Assembly: GCA_035651655.1 (NCBI GenBank)
Contig: DASRFG010000009.1
Location: forward strand, 1 to 37,046
Direction: 5' to 3'
DNA length: 37,046 bases
Origin: Terriglobales bacterium
GTDB lineage: Bacteria > Acidobacteriota > Terriglobia > Terriglobales > Acidobacteriaceae
Part shown: positions 8,676 to 15,703 of the stretch, one piece after another
Numbering within the stretch: the first letter of the stretch is position 1
How the letters are laid out: every line of letters begins with the position of its first letter
The notes under the pieces: generated by a model
Told to the model about the DNA's origin: nothing
Database searches by the model: none
The model's input: only the letters and a program-made list of their open reading frames with translations
Position numbers and translations under genes: made by a program

Positions 8676-8694
8676 CCACCTGAGCTACACCGCC
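8618..8694 (-). tRNA. tRNA-Met (anticodon CAT)
   Basis: The minus strand folds as a full tRNA. The acceptor stem is GGCGGTG paired with CGCCGCC (one G-U pair), the D-arm starts GCTC, the anticodon stem is ACGGT/TCCGT-type with loop CTCATAA, and the T-arm is GTTGG TTCGAGT CCAAC. The CCA is encoded at 8618-8620. Anticodon CAT means Met, although a lysidine-modified Ile isoacceptor cannot be excluded from sequence alone. The 3' half is the attachment site of the neighbouring integrase. Confidence 0.95.
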
Positions 8695-8791
8695 ACGGCG
8701 CGCGCTAACGAGGGAAGACGGAGGCTGAAACCAGCCTCGTTCTCGGGAGGCTTTGCAGGCGCGGCGAACCGCGTCCCGCGCCAACTGTTTG

Positions 8792-8820
8792 ATTCTAAGG
8801 TCCTCACAGAGGGGTGTCAA
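8792..8820 (-). promoter_or_regulatory. Sigma-70-type promoter for tRNA-Met
   Basis: On the minus strand, a perfect -35 TTGACA (8820 to 8815) is separated by 17 bp from TAGAAT (8797 to 8792), a 5/6 match to the -10 consensus. Transcription would start near 8785 and give a leader of about 90 nt before the tRNA 5' end at 8694. Confidence 0.75.
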
Positions 8821-8894
8821 ACGCGCTACTCGGCGGGTTGCGCGCGCTAATCCTGCTTGAAAACCTGGTTGGCAAAAATTAACACTAGCAGACG

Positions 8895-9620
8895 ATGAAA
8901 GCGACCGCCGTGATCCCGGCGCGGCTCGAATCTACCCGGCTGCCGCGAAAAGCGTTGCGAGAAGTTGCCGGGGTGCCGCTGGTGGGAGTCGTTTACCGGG
9001 CGGTGCGCAAGTCAGATCTGCTCGATGACGTGGTTATCGCGACCGACTCGGAAGAAATCATGGACGTGTGCCGGCGAAATGGGTGGCATGCCCGGCTGAC
9101 CTCGTCGGCCCACCGGAGCGGCACCGAGCGCGTGCACGAGATTACCCAGTCCATCAGCGCGGACATTTATGTGAATGTGCAGGGCGACGAGCCGCTTATC
9201 CGTCCCGAACATATCAGCACGCTGTTGGCAGTTATGAAGGACGCAGAGGTTGGGACTCTGAAAACGCCAGCCGCGGCCGAGGATGTCGAGAATCCTAACG
9301 CGGTGAAAGTCGTGACAGACCTGCACGGGCGGGCATTGTATTTTTCCCGCGCCACCATTCCGCATGATCGGGACGGCCGACGAGAAGCGCGTTACTACAA
9401 GCATCTGGGACTGTATGCCTACCGCAAGCCCGCGCTCGACCGCTTCGTTTCCCTGCCTGAATCATCCCTGGAGCGCAGCGAGCGGCTGGAGCAACTGAGG
9501 TTTTTGGAAAACGGGATCGCGATCTATGTTGCCGAAACGCCGTACGATACGATTGGCGTGGATACGGAAGAAGACCTCAAGCGGCTGAAAGCAATCCTCG
9601 GCTCGCGTGCTGGAGGGTAA
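8895..9620 (+). CDS. kdsB: 3-deoxy-manno-octulosonate cytidylyltransferase
   Basis: The protein has 241 residues, the usual length. It activates Kdo as CMP-Kdo for the lipopolysaccharide inner core in the cytoplasm. Family landmarks: VIPARLESTRLPRKAL (nucleotide-binding start, residues 6-21), VVIATDSEEI (about 46-55), YVNVQGDEPLI (about 92-102), NAVKVV (about 133-138), IPHDRD (about 154-159) and YKHLGLYAYR (about 167-176). The start is the ATG at 8895; no strong RBS precedes it, but a TTGAAA/TAACAC pair with 17-bp spacing lies just upstream (8857-8885), so a short leader is possible. It shows the host makes Kdo-containing lipopolysaccharide and is a Gram-negative diderm. Downstream is the interspersed-repeat array rather than an operon partner. 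Confidence 0.95.
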   Translation: MKATAVIPARLESTRLPRKALREVAGVPLVGVVYRAVRKSDLLDDVVIATDSEEIMDVCRRNGWHARLTSSAHRSGTERVHEITQSISADIYVNVQGDEPLIRPEHISTLLAVMKDAEVGTLKTPAAAEDVENPNAVKVVTDLHGRALYFSRATIPHDRDGRREARYYKHLGLYAYRKPALDRFVSLPESSLERSERLEQLRFLENGIAIYVAETPYDTIGVDTEEDLKRLKAILGSRAGG

Positions 9621-9626
9621 ACCCAA

Positions 9627-10000
9627 GATCCCTCGACTCCGCTTCGCTCCGCTCGGGATGACAGAGTGGCCCTTAGTCCCTCGACTCCGCTTCGCTTCGC
9701 TCGGGATGACAATGGGTTCACGGCATTCATGGGTATGCGGGGGAAAAGCTAGATCCCTCGCTCCGCTCAGGATGACAGAGTGGCCCTTAGTCCGTCCACT
9801 CCGCTTCGCTCCGCTCGGGATGACAATGGGTTCACGGCATTCATGGGTATGCGGGGGAAACCTAGATCCCTCGCTTCGCTCGGGATGACAATGGGTTCAT
9901 GGCATTCATGGGTATGCGGGGGAAATCTAGATCCCTCGCTCCGCTCGAGATGACAGAGTGGCCTTAATCTCTCGACTCCGCTTCGCTTCGCTCGGGATAA
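9627..10000 (+). repeat. Array of seven interspersed GC-rich repeats
   Basis: Seven copies of a TCCCTCG...CTCGGGATGAC element lie in one direction, at about 9627, 9677, 9752, 9791, 9865, 9930 and 9968. Two length forms are seen: a longer one with an extra ACTCCGCTTCG block (copies 1, 2, 4 and 7) and a shorter one (copies 3, 5 and 6). Two spacer types separate them: a short AGAGTGGCCCTTAGT type and a longer AATGGGTTC...CATGGGTATGC type that occurs three times. The array fills the gap between kdsB and the next gene. Peptides it encodes in any frame are artefacts. Confidence 0.9.
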
Positions 10001-10169
10001 AAGAGTGGCCCTTAAACGCACCCTTATCGCAAGCTTATTGCATTCATGTGAGAAGTGCAGAATAGAAGACCGTAAAGAGGTGACCCGTGTCGTCCACCGA
10101 GTGCTAGTGTTGCAACATGAGCAAAATACGCCTGAGTCTGGAGCGCGTTGGTTTTCGGTCGGAGTGCTT

Positions 10170-10775
10170 ATGACTGCGACCATGAGTGCAATCACGGCCG
10201 TGGGTCAAATCTTACCACCGGTTTCGGGGGTAGCGCCGGAACGGGAGGCGAGGAATGCTCGCTTATCATCCTGGAAGGAAATTGCGGCGTACCTCGACCG
10301 GGGCGTGCGCACGGTGCAGCGATGGCACGCGGACTTACAGCTTCCTGTGCATAAGTTAACGGCAAGCCCAAAGTCGCCAGTTTTCGCGTACAAGGAAGAA
10401 GTAGACCGCTGGCTGCGTCAATGCGCACAACGTGAGGCGGCGTGCTCTGAACGGACAACGGACTGTCAAGATATTGTCAGCAGACCGGTAAGCAAACAAG
10501 CATCAGTTGTCTCAAGAAGCGAATCGATTCGGGAGCGACTCAGGCAGACCGCGTTCGGCTTTTTGTTGACAGAGGCAGGATTGGCATTGACGCTGGTCCG
10601 GATCGCTGCCCGGAGTGCCGACGCAGGTGAGAGAGATCGCAGGCAGCAGCAAGCGCTACGCGCCTATGAAACCATTCATCGATTCGCAGGACTGTGGGCC
10701 ATCAGTGAAGCTCAGCGTGTACGCGTAGCTCATCAGCTTGCAATCGTCAAGGCAGAATTAGACAAGCTAGGATAG
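10170..10775 (+). CDS. Helix-turn-helix domain protein
   Basis: The protein has 201 residues. Residues about 31-75 form an HTH of the type common in Acidobacteriota: SSWKEIAAYLDRGVRTVQRW, then LPVHKL and PVFAYKEEVDRWLRQ. In larger relatives it sits in front of TPR or sensor domains; here it is followed by a variable linker and a helical region (about 120-201) without a known domain. The frame is open upstream to 10005, but the ATG at 10170 has GGAG at the right spacing and the earlier part is repeat-array sequence; an ATG 12 bp later is possible. It is probably a DNA-binding regulator with unknown targets. It converges on the DUF2891 gene with a 31-bp gap. Confidence 0.7.
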   Translation: MTATMSAITAVGQILPPVSGVAPEREARNARLSSWKEIAAYLDRGVRTVQRWHADLQLPVHKLTASPKSPVFAYKEEVDRWLRQCAQREAACSERTTDCQDIVSRPVSKQASVVSRSESIRERLRQTAFGFLLTEAGLALTLVRIAARSADAGERDRRQQQALRAYETIHRFAGLWAISEAQRVRVAHQLAIVKAELDKLG

Positions 10776-10806
10776 GTCCGTCACCCGCTCGGCTATCGTT
10801 ACTACG

Positions 10807-11904
10807 TTACTGCTGCAGCGAAATCCCGCGTCGGGTCACGAGGTAAACCGCAAAGCTTCCCAGCCAGTGTCCGCCTTCGTAATGTTCGCCTGTTACGGCT
10901 GCCAAACCGGCGCGCCTGTGCGCCTCCGCAACCGCCATGATCGACCGGACTCGACTGTCGCCTTTGGGCAAGCCCGCAGCGATTCCTTCCAGCATCCACG
11001 CCCGGCTGAGATTGAGACCGTCCAGATGCGCCAGCTTTGGATCGCTTGGGTCGGGCGATACCACGGGCTGCAACCATCTGTTCCCGCCCGTCGACGGAAT
11101 CTGCGGTAAGCAAGTTCTCAGCCACACGGCAAAATCGCGGGTCGAGAGCACCCGCCGCATCAGGTCGGCTTCAGCGAGGCAAGGCGAAAGGAAGTCCTCG
11201 CCCGACGGCTCGTATGTCAGCGGACAGCTCTTGTCGTTCAGGTAGAAGTGCCGCGATTTCGAAACGACGAGTTCTGCAAACTTCTCATTCCTGCTGCCCC
11301 GGGCATAGTCGAGCATGAGTCCCAGAGCAAAGGCAGTCTGGTCGTGCTCGCCAATTCGCACGGGATTCGATAGCTTGGGCAACCAGTCGTTCAGTCGTTC
11401 AAGCGCCACCTGCTCCAAGGGATTCAGGTTGGCAGCCATCTCCCTTGCCTGGGAATCATCCCATTCGCGGAGCTCTGCGAGCAGTTGCAGGAACCAACCC
11501 AATCCGTACGGACGTTCGAAGCTCGCCCGTCCTTTGCCTCTGAGATACTCGGCCTCGTGCTTGAGGTTTTCCGCAGTCAAGCTCTGCCGCAATGCTTCGC
11601 GTGCATTCTGAACAAACGGCGCATCAGGAAACGTCCTGACTAGCCGCACCAGCAGCCAGTGGCCGTGTACGGAAGAATGCCAGTCGTAGCAACCATAGAA
11701 CGCAGGCGTCAGCGTGCGTGGCGGAGCCACGTCGGCATCGCTGTTCAAGGTATGGCTTATGTGGTTTGGATACTCTTTGTGAACGCATGCCAGGGCCAGG
11801 CTGGCGAACCGCTCGGCAGCCTTGGTGTCAAAGCCTGAATCAGTGGGACCGGCAAACGCGGTGTTCGAGAGGAGAGCGATGATGACTGCCGCGATGAGTT
11901 TCAT
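10807..11904 (-). CDS. DUF2891-family exported protein
   Basis: The protein has 365 residues with an N-terminal signal peptide (MKLIAAVIIALLSNTAFAGP). The rest matches the DUF2891 family: LACVHKEYPNHISHTL, then PAFYGCYDWHSSVHGHW, then FERPYGLGWFLQLLAELREW, and near the end ALAVTGEHYEGGHWLGSFAV-like sequence. Proteins of this family look like all-helical alpha/alpha barrels similar to glycan-processing enzymes, but no activity is proved. The conserved Trp, His and Tyr residues in the YDWHSSVHGHW motif are the likely active site. It should act in the periplasm. It stands alone with no operon partner. Confidence 0.8.
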   Translation of the reverse strand: MKLIAAVIIALLSNTAFAGPTDSGFDTKAAERFASLALACVHKEYPNHISHTLNSDADVAPPRTLTPAFYGCYDWHSSVHGHWLLVRLVRTFPDAPFVQNAREALRQSLTAENLKHEAEYLRGKGRASFERPYGLGWFLQLLAELREWDDSQAREMAANLNPLEQVALERLNDWLPKLSNPVRIGEHDQTAFALGLMLDYARGSRNEKFAELVVSKSRHFYLNDKSCPLTYEPSGEDFLSPCLAEADLMRRVLSTRDFAVWLRTCLPQIPSTGGNRWLQPVVSPDPSDPKLAHLDGLNLSRAWMLEGIAAGLPKGDSRVRSIMAVAEAHRRAGLAAVTGEHYEGGHWLGSFAVYLVTRRGISLQQ

Positions 11905-12034
11905 TCGCAGCTACTGTAGACGAATCGCGTCCGGTGTGGCCAGAGTTGCTGAACCACACGCCGGCGGGACAAGATCGCTAGCGCTGCAAATCCCAACAGG
12001 GTGTCCTACTGCGCCGGATGCTCAGCGCCAAAAC

Positions 12035-12083
12035 GATGGGGCGAGTCGACGTCCCAGCGTACTGCGGACTAACTCGCCCCATC
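12035..12083 (-). terminator. Terminator-like inverted repeat
   Basis: Perfect 12-bp inverted repeat: GATGGGGCGAGT at 12035-12046 and ACTCGCCCCATC at 12072-12083, with a 25-nt loop. Read on the minus strand it follows the stop of the 12159-13160 gene by about 75 bp and is followed by GTTTTGG, a short T-run, as in a weak intrinsic terminator. Confidence 0.5.
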
Positions 12084-12158
12084 ATTGCCGTGCATACAGT
12101 TCGCTTGTGAGATCCCTGAACTGTAAGGCCTAGAATTGACCACCTTCTTGAAAATGGA

Positions 12159-13160
12159 CTAGCGAAATTCGACCAGGTTCGCAACTGGTGTTAGGCAGTC
12201 GTTAGCCGCTTCGAAGTCAATAATAAGGTAATAGAGTCCAGTCGCAAGACTCGTTACATCGTGCGCCGTGTTGTCCCAAAGTTGCTGCACGGGGGCTCCG
12301 CGCATACCATTCCAATCGCTGTCTGCATTGGTCGCGCCGGGGCCAGCGTGGAGAACGCTATTGATTGTGGTGGTTTCTACGGAAGCAGCACTGTCGGCCA
12401 CGGAGGCCCCCACTTGACCATCGGCTCCGATGTTGTGCCAGATGGTCTTGCCGGTTACGGTGCTGGAGAGGTACAGCCAGTAGTCAAGAGAAGTTTGGAA
12501 CGTCTGCCCCGACAAGGCAGAGTATCCGTTGACCGATTGATCGAACACCTTGACCGTTCCATTGCCCGTTCCAATGAAGGCCAGGGACGCGCCTTCAAAG
12601 AGGGGGAATGTGGTGGTCGAAGCCCAAGGATCTGCGCCATCGGTTCGGCCAGAAGCGCCGGGTTTCAGTTGCACTTTGTATACGCCATTTCCCAGCGCGA
12701 CTGTGCTGGTGGAAAGTGCGGCCCGGTATACCAGTATTTGCGCACCTGACCAGCAAGGGGACGCGCCCTTGCCCACGAGCGTACCGACGACGGCTTGACT
12801 CGCAGGCACACCGGTGACGATCGGCCATAGCCGCGTAACGGTTAGCCCCTTCACGGGCGTCGGAATTGTTGTCGTTGATGTGATAACGGCCCAATAAACA
12901 TAGGCTGCTTGCATCGGCGTGGTGACGCCGCTGATCGTGATTGCTCCATTCCTCTGGCTGCGCAATCCGACGCCTCCGGTTGCAAGCGAAGCGGTATAGT
13001 AAGTGGCCGAAGGCAAGATCCAGGTAAGAGACGCGTTGGGTTGAACATTGATCATGACATCAGCACTACTCGTGCCGAGAGCGCCTTGAGCAACAGCAGC
13101 GGGCGCGGCTAGCACAAGGGTCAGCGCCACACCTAAGCATGCAAGAATGACTTTCTTCAT
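12159..13160 (-). CDS. Secreted protein of unknown function, beta-rich
   Basis: The protein has 333 residues. The ATG at 13160 is chosen because AAAGGAGG lies just before it on the minus strand; an in-frame start 18 bp earlier would spoil the signal peptide. Residues 1-25 are a signal peptide (VILACLGVALTLVLAAPA core). The mature part is Thr, Ser, Gly and aromatic rich, with strand-like segments such as MQAAYVYWAVI (about 85-95) and VPVQQLWDNTAHDV-like sequence near the end. This recalls surface or pilus-like isopeptide and adhesin proteins, but I recognise no firm family. Two Cys residues (one in PCWSG, one near the C-terminus) could form a disulfide. Its upstream region is unusually full of dyads, so it may be tightly regulated. 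Confidence 0.6.
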   Translation of the reverse strand: MKKVILACLGVALTLVLAAPAAVAQGALGTSSADVMINVQPNASLTWILPSATYYTASLATGGVGLRSQRNGAITISGVTTPMQAAYVYWAVITSTTTIPTPVKGLTVTRLWPIVTGVPASQAVVGTLVGKGASPCWSGAQILVYRAALSTSTVALGNGVYKVQLKPGASGRTDGADPWASTTTFPLFEGASLAFIGTGNGTVKVFDQSVNGYSALSGQTFQTSLDYWLYLSSTVTGKTIWHNIGADGQVGASVADSAASVETTTINSVLHAGPGATNADSDWNGMRGAPVQQLWDNTAHDVTSLATGLYYLIIDFEAANDCLTPVANLVEFR

Positions 13161-13226
13161 ATTTCCTCCTTTCGTCACTCTTGTGGCGGACTAGTTAAGT
13201 GGTTTTCACAACCAGCGAAGTATCCG

Positions 13227-13388
13227 AACGGTCACAATTGCCGCCTGGGACGTTAGTTGCGAGGGAAGCGTTTTGTCAGTCGTTGACATCATCTGTGACC
13301 GTTGCTGGCAAAATCGGTGACCGATGCAGGTATTTTTGGGGTTTCAAATTGAAACTGTTCCCACTTCAAAACAGTTTTTAAGTGGGAA
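13227..13388. promoter_or_regulatory. Dense cluster of dyad and repeat motifs upstream of the 12159-13160 gene
   Basis: The 540-bp gap 13161-13701 has no convincing gene. It holds several ordered motifs. A pair of similar 18-mers, at 13291-13308 and 13313-13330, agree at 15 of 18 bases and are 22 bp apart; both contain GTGACCG. AACGGTCAC at 13227-13235 is an exact inverted match to GTGACCGTT at 13295-13303. Then come the dyads ATCGGTGACCGAT (13313-13325), GTTTCAAATTGAAAC (13341-13355), and a 9-bp inverted repeat TTCCCACTT/AAGTGGGAA at 13358-13388. Together they look like operators of one or more regulators acting on the minus-strand gene that starts at 13160. Confidence 0.5.
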
Positions 13389-13701
13389 TACCGTTGGGTG
13401 GGTAATCTGCCTACCGATCGCGAGGCGGAAGCTGGGAGGGGCTTATCCCGTCTGGCGAGGGCACAGCAAGGAGATCTACTACATCGGAACTGAGGTCTCT
13501 AGGTTGCGGAGGTGAACACCACCGGGCGCAGACTTTGAACTAGGGCATGTGCGTCCGCTGTTCCGACCGGCTATACGGCGCCACTTGGTATTCCGTAAAG
13601 CCACTACAAACGGCCAGCGGTTCGTTCTCGCAACTCTTCCAGAAGGTGCCCCCACGTTGCTCGTACTCGTAGCAAACCGGGCCGGCGACCTGAAGAAATA
13701 C

Positions 13702-15396
13702 TTACTGCTCTCCTCCGGACGAATTGCTGCCCCACATCGCATTGCTACCCCACATGGCGTTGCTGCCCCACATCGCGTTATCGGACCAGACAGTGCTGAA
13801 CCCATCTGAGGTGCTCGAGCCCCACATGGCATTGCTGCCCCACATGGCATTGCTGCCCGACGTGCCCGATGACGAAACGAGGAACTGAGAATTCCCCCAG
13901 ACGGCCGAATTAGACCAGGTGGAGGACGTGTTCCACACCGCCGAAGGGTCGCTGGTTAAGAATGTCTGCCCCGAACTGAAATCGAAGACCGCAGCCGGAG
14001 ACATCGCCGTCCCGGCGGCCACGTCGGTGCTGCTCAGAGCAGCGTCCACATCCAGGTAGCCGGCGCCTACGGTGAACAAGTCGTATTGCGAAGTATAGGT
14101 TATTCCGGTGGCCGGATCACTTACGCTGCTGCTGGCGGGAAATGACTTCCACGCAGTCTTCATCAGCCGCGCCTTCACCTGATCTGGATTCAGCGAGGGA
14201 CTTTTTTGCAGCAGATCCGCCACGGCGCCGCTTACCACGCCGGCCGCCATGCTAGTTCCGCTCAAGCTGAAGTATGAGCTCGACGGCAAACTGCTGCCGC
14301 CCATCACGTAGTAGCTGTACGGAACGCGGTTGCCGGGATATTGGTTGTACAGGGTCCCTTGCGCTTCGAGGGATACCAGCAAGTTGCCCGGAGCAACGAC
14401 GTCTGGCTTTACGAAGTGATCAAGCGCCGTCGGACCTTTTGAGCTGTAGCTCGCGATTTGGTCGTCATTGCGGGTCGGCGTTCCCATCGGCTTCATCGCG
14501 CCCACGGTGATCACATAGGGATCATTGCCTGGAGACGTGATGGTGGCATAGCCATTGGTCGGCAGATAACGCCCATTGTTTCCTGCAGCGACAACCACCA
14601 CGATGCCGTTCTTCCAAGCTGCCTCGACCGCCTGACATACCGGATCAAGCTTGTAAGTTTCGTATACCGGCCGTCCTAACGAGAGATTCATTACCCGGAT
14701 GTTGTAAAAACCCTTCAGCGCAATCGCCTGGCTGATGGCGGCAATCACGGCGCTGTCACTTCCCATGCCGTTCTGGTCCAGCACGCGCAAATTGATCAGG
14801 TTAGCTTTTGGCGCGATGCCCTGGAAGGAGCGCAGATACTTCCAGCCTTTCGAACTTGCGCCATTTCCGGCAATTAATCCCGCAATGTGAGTTCCGTGAC
14901 CGTATTGGTCCGCCGTACTCCAGGTTCCGGGGACGAAGCTTTGGCTGTATACAACGCGCGACGTGCCCAAGAAGCCACCGTTCAAATCCGGATGACTGTT
15001 AATTCCACTATCAATCACAGCAACGCCGACGCCGGCGCCCGTGTAGCCGGACTGCCAGGCTGAAAAAGCATTGACGGCGGGGGCTGCATTGCTGAGAGTC
15101 GGGCTTAGCGGCCGATCCAGACTTATGTACTTCACGTTGGCCTGGTCCGACAGCGAGAGAATATTGGCGATGGGCAGATCGGCTACTACCGCGTTTACGA
15201 GCGGCAGTGCATTGACGATCGAGTTTACGAGGCCCAGTAAACTTCGAAGATCAAGCAGGCTAGGCGGCTGGCTATATTGCACGATAACCCTGGCCTGCGA
15301 ACCGGAGTAATTCTGGAGATCGGGTGACAGTTTGGATACATCGGCATGTACCAGCGTCACAGCAGCCAGCAGAAATACGATTAAGATCTTCTTCAT
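13702..15396 (-). CDS. Secreted subtilisin-like serine protease (S8) with NAMWG-repeat tail
   Basis: The protein has 564 residues with the start at the ATG at 15396, just before a clean signal peptide (MKKILIVFLLAAVTLVHA); the frame is open further but the extra part is not signal-like. Residues about 30-100 resemble an inhibitor-type propeptide. The S8 catalytic domain spans about 115-455 with the triad Asp129 (VAVIDSGI), His167 (YGHGTHIAG) and Ser382 (GTSMAAGVVSG), and the oxyanion Asn273 (AAGNNG). It cleaves peptide bonds outside the cytoplasm. The C-terminal 80 residues carry NAMWG repeats, listed separately, which may anchor or display the enzyme. It is transcribed away from the HD-GYP gene, sharing a 307-bp gap. 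Confidence 0.9.
   Translation of the reverse strand: MKKILIVFLLAAVTLVHADVSKLSPDLQNYSGSQARVIVQYSQPPSLLDLRSLLGLVNSIVNALPLVNAVVADLPIANILSLSDQANVKYISLDRPLSPTLSNAAPAVNAFSAWQSGYTGAGVGVAVIDSGINSHPDLNGGFLGTSRVVYSQSFVPGTWSTADQYGHGTHIAGLIAGNGASSKGWKYLRSFQGIAPKANLINLRVLDQNGMGSDSAVIAAISQAIALKGFYNIRVMNLSLGRPVYETYKLDPVCQAVEAAWKNGIVVVVAAGNNGRYLPTNGYATITSPGNDPYVITVGAMKPMGTPTRNDDQIASYSSKGPTALDHFVKPDVVAPGNLLVSLEAQGTLYNQYPGNRVPYSYYVMGGSSLPSSSYFSLSGTSMAAGVVSGAVADLLQKSPSLNPDQVKARLMKTAWKSFPASSSVSDPATGITYTSQYDLFTVGAGYLDVDAALSSTDVAAGTAMSPAAVFDFSSGQTFLTSDPSAVWNTSSTWSNSAVWGNSQFLVSSSGTSGSNAMWGSNAMWGSSTSDGFSTVWSDNAMWGSNAMWGSNAMWGSNSSGGEQ
13726..13851 (-). repeat. SNAMWG hexapeptide repeats in the protease C-terminus
   Basis: Five copies of NAMWG, two then three in groups of period six residues (18 bp), lie in the last 50 residues of the protease, with degenerate forms (AVWN, AVWGNS, TVWSD) before and between them. 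At DNA level the unit is CCCCACATGGCATTGCTG-like. Short repeats with regularly spaced Trp could stack into a beta structure or serve as a surface-binding tail. Function is unknown. Confidence 0.85.
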
Positions 15397-15528
15397 CGTG
15401 AAACAGCTCCAGTTAAGCGGCAACCGACCACACACCTGGCGGGAGTGCCGTTGAGGATTGCAACAGTACTGCCGTACTGCCCGTTGGTTTGTACTCAACA
15501 ACTTACGTGCGGTTAGGGCGGAAGAACG

Positions 15529-15574
15529 GGACAGATTGTCCGCCCAATTTGGGTCGCCAGCCGACAGATTGTCC
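15529..15574 (+). promoter_or_regulatory. Paired operator-like dyads upstream of the HD-GYP/GGDEF gene
   Basis: The 12-mer GACAGATTGTCC occurs twice, at 15530-15541 and 15563-15574, 33 bp apart (about three helical turns). The first copy extends to GGACAgatTGTCC, a dyad. They sit in the divergent gap 130-175 bp before the preferred ATG at 15704. If translation began earlier in the same frame, the two copies would encode repeated DRLS peptides, so a coding explanation is not fully excluded. Confidence 0.45.
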
Positions 15575-15703
15575 AGGCAACCTAAAGATCTGGGGGATGT
15601 CGAAGGAACTCCAGCTACATCATCAGGTTACGAGGAAAACCTTAGTAACCTATCGGTTCCTTTTTGGGCCGACAGCAGGCCTCTCTTCCAGCAAAATGCT
15701 GAC

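Noticed and set aside
9607-9888. 93-residue plus-strand ORF across the repeat array, and the 142-residue minus-strand ORF at 9767-10195
   Set aside because: Both are translations of the interspersed repeat (peptides such as RSLAPLGMT and ERSEGS), not proteins.
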